10,207 nucleotides of DNA, from contig JAHWJJ010000125.1 of the NCBI GenBank assembly GCA_019348475.1, forward strand, positions 1 through 10,207. Direction: 5' to 3'. This DNA comes from Gemmatimonadota bacterium (GTDB lineage: Bacteria > Gemmatimonadota > Gemmatimonadetes > Longimicrobiales > Longimicrobiaceae). Made by a program: the position numbers and the translations under genes. Positions 6,236-10,207 of this stretch are shown in pieces (positions within the stretch are counted from its first letter, which is position 1; each line of letters starts with the position of its first letter). The notes below the pieces were generated by a model that worked only from the letters and a program-made list of their open reading frames with translations, had not been told where the DNA came from and ran no database searches.

Positions 6236-6625
6236 ATGTCACGGATCCTGTGGGTGCTGGTGTTGCTGCTGGCTACGGTGCTGCTGGTGCCCTCGCTCCG
6301 GGAGCGCGCGCGCCCGCAGATCGAGTACGTGCTCAACCCCATCTACCGCTGGGAAGCCCGCAACCGGGTGAACGCCATCTATCGCGTCCTGGAGCGCGAG
6401 CGGTCGCAGGGGACGGGGCTCCCCACCCCGCGGGAGTTCCAGCGCTTTCTGGCCGCGCGCGAGGGCGCCAAAGCGGCCCTGGACCCGTGGAACGAGCCGT
6501 ACTACCTGGCCACCACCCGCCGCACTTTTCGCGTGGGCTCGTCCGGGCCCGACCGGCAGCGCAATACGATGGACGACATCCTCTCCGACCCGCGGCCCAT
6601 CACCGCGTCGCCGCCAGCGCGCTGA
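6236..6625 (+). CDS. Membrane-anchored protein with GspG-like (pseudopilin) C-terminal motif
   Basis: A 129-aa protein with an N-terminal membrane segment (about residues 4-20) followed by a basic patch and a mostly helical middle. The end carries DPWNEPYYL at 83-91 and SSGPDRQRNTMDDI at 102-115. These closely parallel the C-terminal signature of the type II secretion major pseudopilin GspG (DPWGNPY...; S.G.DG..GT.DDI), where the aspartates bind calcium. The usual prepilin peptidase site (G-FTLIE) is missing: the N-terminus is MSRILWVLVLLL, so it should be a fixed membrane protein rather than a processed pilin. Periplasmic location is inferred from the N-in anchor. AGGGGAGA shortly before the ATG, inside the preceding gene, is a good ribosome site, and the ATG follows the upstream TGA directly, so translation is probably coupled. 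The function is unknown. Confidence 0.75.
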   Translation: MSRILWVLVLLLATVLLVPSLRERARPQIEYVLNPIYRWEARNRVNAIYRVLERERSQGTGLPTPREFQRFLAAREGAKAALDPWNEPYYLATTRRTFRVGSSGPDRQRNTMDDILSDPRPITASPPAR

Positions 6626-6655
6626 GGGGGGCCGAACGCAAACCACGGAACGCGT

Positions 6656-7267
6656 ATGCTCAAGGTGGGGCTGACGGGGAACATCGCCGCGGGCAAGTCA
6701 ACCGTGGCGGAGGTGTGGAGGTCGATGGGCGCGCACGTGGTCGACGCGGACGAGCTGGCGCGCCGCGCCGTGGAGCCGGGCACCGCCGCGCACGCCGCCA
6801 TCGCCCGCGAGTGGGGCACCTGGGTGCTGGAAGAGGGCGGCGCGCTGGACCGCGCCGCGCTGCGAAAGATCGTCTTCGCCGACCCCGAGGCGCGGGCGCG
6901 GCTGGAAGCGATCGTCCACCCCGCCGTGGCCGCGCTGCGCGACCAGGCGTACCGCGAGGCCCGCGCGCGCGGCGAACAGCTGGTGGTGGCCGACATCCCG
7001 CTGCTGTTCGAGGTGGGGATGGCGGACGAGTTCGACGTGGTGGTGCTGGTGGATGCGCCCGAGGAGGAGCGGCTGAAGCGCATCGTGGCGGACCGCGGGC
7101 TGAACGAGGACGAGGCGCGGCGGATGATCGCGGCGCAGATGCCCTCCGAGCTCAAGCGCGCGCGGGCGGACGTCGTCATCCCCAACGGGGGCACGCTGGG
7201 CGACCTGCAGGACACCGCGCGCGAGGCCTGGCGGCAGCTGGTGCGGCGCGCGGAGGAGCATGGCTGA
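6656..7267 (+). CDS. coaE: Dephospho-CoA kinase
   Basis: A 203-aa cytoplasmic enzyme for the last step of coenzyme A synthesis: ATP-dependent phosphorylation of the 3'-hydroxyl of dephospho-CoA. The P-loop is GNIAAGKST at 8-16. DADELAR at 30-36 is the conserved acidic segment after strand 2, IVHPAV at 86-91 and ADIPLLFE at 112-119 are the CoA-site motifs, and RIVADRGLNEDEARRMIAAQ (142-161) is the lid region, followed by KRARADVVIPN. Length matches the family (about 200 residues) with no lesion. The ATG at 6656 begins directly with strand 1 (MLKVGLTG); only a weak GGAA precedes it. It starts 30 nt after the preceding gene and overlaps the following PHP gene by 8 bp, so it is co-transcribed with both. 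Confidence 0.96.
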   Translation: MLKVGLTGNIAAGKSTVAEVWRSMGAHVVDADELARRAVEPGTAAHAAIAREWGTWVLEEGGALDRAALRKIVFADPEARARLEAIVHPAVAALRDQAYREARARGEQLVVADIPLLFEVGMADEFDVVVLVDAPEEERLKRIVADRGLNEDEARRMIAAQMPSELKRARADVVIPNGGTLGDLQDTAREAWRQLVRRAEEHG

Positions 7268-7931
7268 GCGGGTGCTGCGCGTGGACATGCACGTGCACAC
7301 GCGCGCCTCGTACGACTCGCTGAACGATCCCGACGGCATCCTGGCCGCCATGGACGCGCGCGGCATCGACCGCGTCGTGGTGGCGGACCACGACGAGCTG
7401 GACCTGGCGCTGCGGATGCAGGCGCGCGCGCCGGACCGCGTGATCGCGGGCGAAGAGGTGCGCACCGCCGAGGGCCCGGACCTGATCGGCATCTTCCTTA
7501 CCGAGCGCATTCCCCGCGGCACGCCGCTGCGCGAGACGGCGGAGCGCATCCGCGCGCAGGGCGGCGTGGTGTACGTCCCCCACCCCTTCGACACCCGGCG
7601 CCGCGGCGGCGGCGAGCACCACCTGGCCGCCATCGCCGACCTGGTGGACGCGGTGGAGGCGCACAACGCGCGCACCTGGGGCGCCGGCGTGAACCAGGCG
7701 GGTGAGGCGTGGGCCCGGGCCCGCGGCCTGCCCCTGGGCGCCGGCTCGGACGCGCACACGGCGGGGGAGATCGGCACCGCGTACGTGGAGGTGCCGCCCT
7801 TCGAGCCCCGCCGCGAGCCGTTCCTGGCCGCGCTGCGGGCGGGGCGGGTGGCCGCGCGGGGCACCTCGCCCCGCGTGGTGGCGGCGTACTCGGCGTACGC
7901 GCGGGTGCATCATGCGGTCTTTCGCGACTGA
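7260..7931 (+). CDS. PHP-domain metal-dependent phosphoesterase
   Basis: A 223-aa protein of the polymerase-and-histidinol-phosphatase superfamily, a metal-dependent TIM-like barrel that hydrolyses phosphoester bonds. The metal ligands appear in the usual order: DMHVHT at 9-14, VADHDE at 41-46, GEEV at 64-67, PHPFD at 107-111, EAHNAR at 133-138 and GSDAH at 162-166. The C-terminal strand with EIGTAYVEV, then a LAALRAGRV helix, matches stand-alone bacterial PHP proteins of about 220-280 residues. Substrate is unknown; relatives include nucleotide and short-oligonucleotide phosphoesterases. The start overlaps coaE by 8 bp, and GGAGGA-like sequence (GCGGAGGAGC) inside the coaE end serves as ribosome site. 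The gene is followed after 23 nt by the lipoprotein gene. Confidence 0.9.
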   Translation: MAERVLRVDMHVHTRASYDSLNDPDGILAAMDARGIDRVVVADHDELDLALRMQARAPDRVIAGEEVRTAEGPDLIGIFLTERIPRGTPLRETAERIRAQGGVVYVPHPFDTRRRGGGEHHLAAIADLVDAVEAHNARTWGAGVNQAGEAWARARGLPLGAGSDAHTAGEIGTAYVEVPPFEPRREPFLAALRAGRVAARGTSPRVVAAYSAYARVHHAVFRD

Positions 7932-7954
7932 GCGCAAACGAGAGCGGAGGGGAG

Positions 7955-8122
7955 ATGATGACCAGCAAGTGGATGCTGATCCTGATGGTGGCTGCCGTGG
8001 CGGGATGCGGCGGCGGAGAGGGCGAGGGTCAGCCGCCCTCCGCGCAACCCGGCCAGGGCGCCGCCGCGGACACCGTTCAGAAGGACAACACCGGCCCCGC
8101 CGGCGCCCGCACCGGCGGCTGA
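7955..8122 (+). CDS. Tiny lipoprotein, unknown function
   Basis: A 55-aa product (54 if the second ATG at 7958 is used). The N-terminus MMTSKWMLILMVAAVAGC is a lipoprotein signal with lipobox VAGC, so cysteine 18 should be lipidated after signal peptidase II cleavage. The mature part of 38 residues is low-complexity: glycine/glutamate (GGGEGEG), then proline, glutamine and alanine, ending ARTGG. It has no recognisable domain and is probably disordered. GGAGG (7946-7950) lies 4 nt from the first ATG and 7 nt from the second, so the second start is slightly favoured by spacing. It is the last gene of the operon, 23 nt after the PHP gene and just before a strong terminator. It is too short for family assignment; a spurious ORF is unlikely given the signal and ribosome site. 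Confidence 0.7.
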   Translation: MMTSKWMLILMVAAVAGCGGGEGEGQPPSAQPGQGAAADTVQKDNTGPAGARTGG

Positions 8123-8128
8123 CCATCT

Positions 8129-8158
8129 GGCGCAGAGGGAGATCTCTTCCTCTGCGCC
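8129..8158 (+). terminator. Rho-independent terminator of the coaE operon
   Basis: GGCGCAGAGG (8129-8138) pairs exactly with CCTCTGCGCC (8149-8158). The stem extends inward by one G-T and two Watson-Crick pairs to an ATCT tetraloop. A pyrimidine tail with T runs (TTCCTTTCTT, 8161-8170) follows. It begins 6 nt after the lipoprotein stop. Confidence 0.82.
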
Positions 8159-8202
8159 CGTTCCTTTCTTCCTCTCCTCCGCGTTCCGTCTCCGAAGAGA
8201 GT

Positions 8203-8234
8203 GCCCGGCCGCGAGAGGGTTCTCGGGGCCGGGC
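8203..8234 (-). terminator. Hairpin downstream of the histidine kinase gene
   Basis: GCCCGGCC (8203-8210) pairs with GGCCGGGC (8227-8234). After one G-G mismatch, CGAGA (8212-8216) pairs with TCTCG (8221-8225) around a GGGT loop. Read on the minus strand it comes 55 nt after the kinase stop and is followed by a partly T-rich stretch (ACTCTCTTCGG), so it fits a terminator for that gene. Confidence 0.55.
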
Positions 8235-8289
8235 GGGGGAAGACTGCGGGCGGGGCAAGGTGCGGGATGACGAGGGGAAAGCCGGGCCC

Positions 8290-9813
8290 TCAGGCGCCGG
8301 CGAGGGGGAGCGTAAAGGTGAACGTGGCGCCCTGGCCGGGCTGGCTGTCGACGCTCATGGCGCCGCCGTGCGCCTGCACGATGGCCCGGCTGATCGCCAG
8401 CCCCAGCCCCGCACAGCCGCGGCACTTGTCGGCGCTCCAGAAGCGGTCGAACACGCGCGGCAGGTTCTCCGGGGCGATCCCGGCGCCGCTGTCCGCGACC
8501 GAGAACCGCACCTGCCCGTCCTCCGCCTGCGCCGATACGGTGATGGCGCCGCCCGCGGGGGTGTGGCGCACCGCATTGGTGATCAGGTTCGCGAGCACCT
8601 GGTGCACGCGCGGCTCGTCGGCCAGCGCCGCCGGGGCGGACGACGGCGAGACGGTGAGGGTGATTCCCTTGCGCTCCGCCAGCGCGCCGTAGACGTCCAC
8701 GGCTCCACGCAGCAGCGCGTCCACGCGCACCGGCTCCGGCGAGACGGAGAAGTGGCCCACGTCGTCTCGCGACAGGTCCAGCAGGTCCGCGGTCAGCCGA
8801 CGCATGCGGTCCGCGGAGTCGGCGATCACGGCGAGCTGCCGGCGCTCCGGGGCGAGGGAGGCGTCGGCGGGCCATGCTCGCAGCAGGGCGCCGCTGGCGA
8901 TGGAGATCACCTGCAGCGGCCCGCGCATCTCGTGCGACACCGTGGCCAGCGCCTGCTCGCGGCAGCGCGCCTCCGCCTGCCCGCGGGCGAACAGGCGGGC
9001 GTTGTCCAGCGCGACGGCCGTGGAGCGGGCCACGTCCTCCGCCAGCCGCACGTCGTCGTCGTCCAGCCCCGGAGCGGCGCCGGTGGTGCCCAGCGTCATC
9101 ACCCCCAGCGTACGGCCGCGGGCGCGCAGCGGCACGCAGGCAAAGGCGCGAAAGCCGGCGGGCATCGTCTCCCCCTCGCGCACGACGGCGGCGGCCTCCC
9201 CGCGGGCCACGCGCTCCGCCAGCACGGGCGCGCCGTCCGGCATCCATCCATCGCACCGCGCGGGGAGGTTGTGCACCACGGCGCCGCCCTCCAGCGCGCC
9301 GTCCTCGCGCAGCAGGTCCATGCGGACGTAGTCGGCCAGCGCCGGCACCAGCAGGCACCCCAGCCGGGAGAGCACGTCCGGTACGCCGGCGGCCAGTGCA
9401 TCCGGCGAGACGTCCAGCAGATCGCGCACGGAGGCCAGCAGCCGCGACCGCCGCTGCAGCGCCTCCAGGCGCACCACCGCCAGCTCCTCCGCGATCCGCA
9501 TATGCTCCTTCGCGACCGAGCGGTCTCGCACGGGGGCATCCCCCCCGCGCTGCGGCGCCGCCACGGATGCGATCGGCAGCCCGATGCCCTGCCCGGACGC
9601 GTGGAGCACGCGCCGAAGCACCGGATCCGCGGCCACCAGCGTCCAGCGGGGCGCCGGGCGGGCGGGGGCGGCGAGCGGCTGCGGCGTGTGGTGCGCCAGG
9701 AGAAGGAGGCGGGCCTGCAGGATCTCGCGGGCCGCGACGGCCAGGGCGGCGGCGCCGAAGGGCTCGGCGGCGTGGTGGCGGCGGGAGGAACGGGGATGAC
9801 GGGTGGTGCGCAT
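8290..9813 (-). CDS. Soluble GAF-domain sensor histidine kinase
   Basis: A 507-aa kinase. No membrane segment is seen, so it should be cytoplasmic. Numbering is from the ATG at 9813. Residues 1-110 are basic then alanine-rich, without a clear domain. About 124-279 is a GAF-type sensor domain (FACVPLRARGRTLGVMTLG near 224-242 and an ALDNARLFARGQ exit helix). HisKA follows, with phospho-acceptor H294 in TVSHEMRGPL. The HATPase domain has the N box (VLANLITNAVRH, N409 and N413), G1 DSGAGI at 441-446, F box FDRFW at 455-459 and G2 GLGLAI at 469-474. A CxxC (C464, C467) sits in the ATP lid just before G2, where other kinases have no cysteines. The 9813 start was preferred because AGAGG lies 7 nt upstream; the ATG at 9831 would add six residues without a ribosome site. 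No response regulator is adjacent, so it is an orphan kinase within the window. Confidence 0.9.
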   Translation of the reverse strand: MRTTRHPRSSRRHHAAEPFGAAALAVAAREILQARLLLLAHHTPQPLAAPARPAPRWTLVAADPVLRRVLHASGQGIGLPIASVAAPQRGGDAPVRDRSVAKEHMRIAEELAVVRLEALQRRSRLLASVRDLLDVSPDALAAGVPDVLSRLGCLLVPALADYVRMDLLREDGALEGGAVVHNLPARCDGWMPDGAPVLAERVARGEAAAVVREGETMPAGFRAFACVPLRARGRTLGVMTLGTTGAAPGLDDDDVRLAEDVARSTAVALDNARLFARGQAEARCREQALATVSHEMRGPLQVISIASGALLRAWPADASLAPERRQLAVIADSADRMRRLTADLLDLSRDDVGHFSVSPEPVRVDALLRGAVDVYGALAERKGITLTVSPSSAPAALADEPRVHQVLANLITNAVRHTPAGGAITVSAQAEDGQVRFSVADSGAGIAPENLPRVFDRFWSADKCRGCAGLGLAISRAIVQAHGGAMSVDSQPGQGATFTFTLPLAGA

Positions 9814-9954
9814 GCGATAGCCTCTGTCCATCGGTGTGGGGGACTCGTCCGATCACGTCCCCGGCGGTCCGCCCGAGTCTTCGGTGGGCAGGGCCGGGCT
9901 CCAGTCGCGATCCTGGGTCCAAAGCTACGCGTGGGCGCTCAACGCAATCCTGCC

Positions 9955-9986
9955 GCTCCATCAACCTCTCCATCAACCAATCAACC
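9955..9986. repeat. Short tandem direct repeat of CTCCATCAACC
   Basis: GCTCCATCAACC (9955-9966) and TCTCCATCAACC (9967-9978) are a 12-bp direct repeat differing at the first base, followed by a partial third unit AATCAACC (9979-9986). An inverted copy, AGGTTGATGG, lies at 10043-10052 and pairs with CCATCAACCT at 9958-9967. The cluster could be a multi-site operator for the kinase gene or for a gene beyond the right edge, or simple slippage. Confidence 0.6.
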
Positions 9987-10097
9987 TGCTGCACCCCGAC
10001 GACTTGCGGCGGCACACCCTCACCCGCTCCACCCCCTCGTTCAGGTTGATGGCTCCACTCCCCAACAGGTCGATCGCACCACGAGCCCCGAATGTCC

Positions 10098-10110
10098 TGT
10101 CACGGTGACA
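10098..10110. promoter_or_regulatory. Operator-like palindrome TGTCAC-G-GTGACA
   Basis: A perfect 6-bp inverted repeat around a single central G. Size and symmetry fit a dimeric repressor site. It lies in the gene-free right end (9814-10207), about 285 bp upstream of the kinase start and near the window edge. Apart from this and the repeats around 9955-10052, I see no supported gene in that stretch. Confidence 0.35.
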
Positions 10111-10207
10111 CGTAGCAGCGCCGCATCCTGTATCCACATCTTCCGTGACCTGCCCCCTCCCCTGCCCTGCGATCTGCCGATCCAGACGGTCCGAGACCGA
10201 ACGGTCC

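Noticed and set aside
7910..10015. 701-codon minus-strand open frame overlapping the kinase gene
   Set aside because: It is another frame of the kinase gene, Arg/Ala/Gly-dominated, without domains; the GAF-HisKA-HATPase reading is unambiguous.
9836..10108. 90-codon plus-strand ORF near the right end
   Set aside because: It is built across the ATCAACC repeats, has no ribosome site and no recognisable domain.
10186..10207. ACGGTCC direct repeat at the very end of the window
   Set aside because: Two 7-bp copies 15 bp apart, cut by the window edge; too short to interpret.

Overview
The window is GC-rich DNA of a bacterial chromosome with tight gene packing. A pinensin-type RiPP leader (KLKLNLE...VESF), a fused E1 alpha/beta dehydrogenase, a period-8 intergenic repeat and a cytosolic GAF kinase together suggest Gemmatimonadota, probably Longimicrobium-like. 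That placement is inference; there is no rRNA or other phylogenetic marker here.

Layout. Positions 1-207 (+) hold the last 68 codons of an unidentified protein. A strong hairpin (342-375) separates it from a large gene on the minus strand (424-2556), a fused alpha-beta E1 component of a branched-chain 2-oxo acid or pyruvate dehydrogenase. Upstream of that gene lie ten copies of an 8-bp repeat (2665-2744) and a small frameshifted DUF433 antitoxin-like gene (2769-2998, -) that simple ORF calling misses. Next is a CPBP (CAAX-type) intramembrane glutamic protease (3053-4033, -).

Divergent from the protease are two small plus-strand peptide genes. The first (4364-4534) encodes a 56-aa precursor of the pinensin lanthipeptide type. 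The second (4673-4891) encodes a 72-aa secreted peptide with eight cysteines in its mature part. No lanthipeptide synthetase, cyclase or transporter is in the window, so any modification would act in trans. This is the most accessory-looking part of the window.

After a hairpin terminator (5064-5089), a five-gene plus-strand operon runs from 5216 to 8122: an MBL-fold hydrolase with a C-terminal helical domain, a membrane-anchored protein with a GspG-like C-terminus, dephospho-CoA kinase (coaE), a PHP-domain phosphoesterase and a tiny lipoprotein. Spacing is tight (abutting, 30-nt gap, 8-bp overlap, 23-nt gap) and the operon closes on a good intrinsic terminator (8129-8158). Convergent to it is a soluble GAF-domain histidine kinase (8290-9813, -) with no partner regulator in the window. 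The last 394 bp carry short direct and inverted repeats and an operator-like palindrome but no convincing gene.
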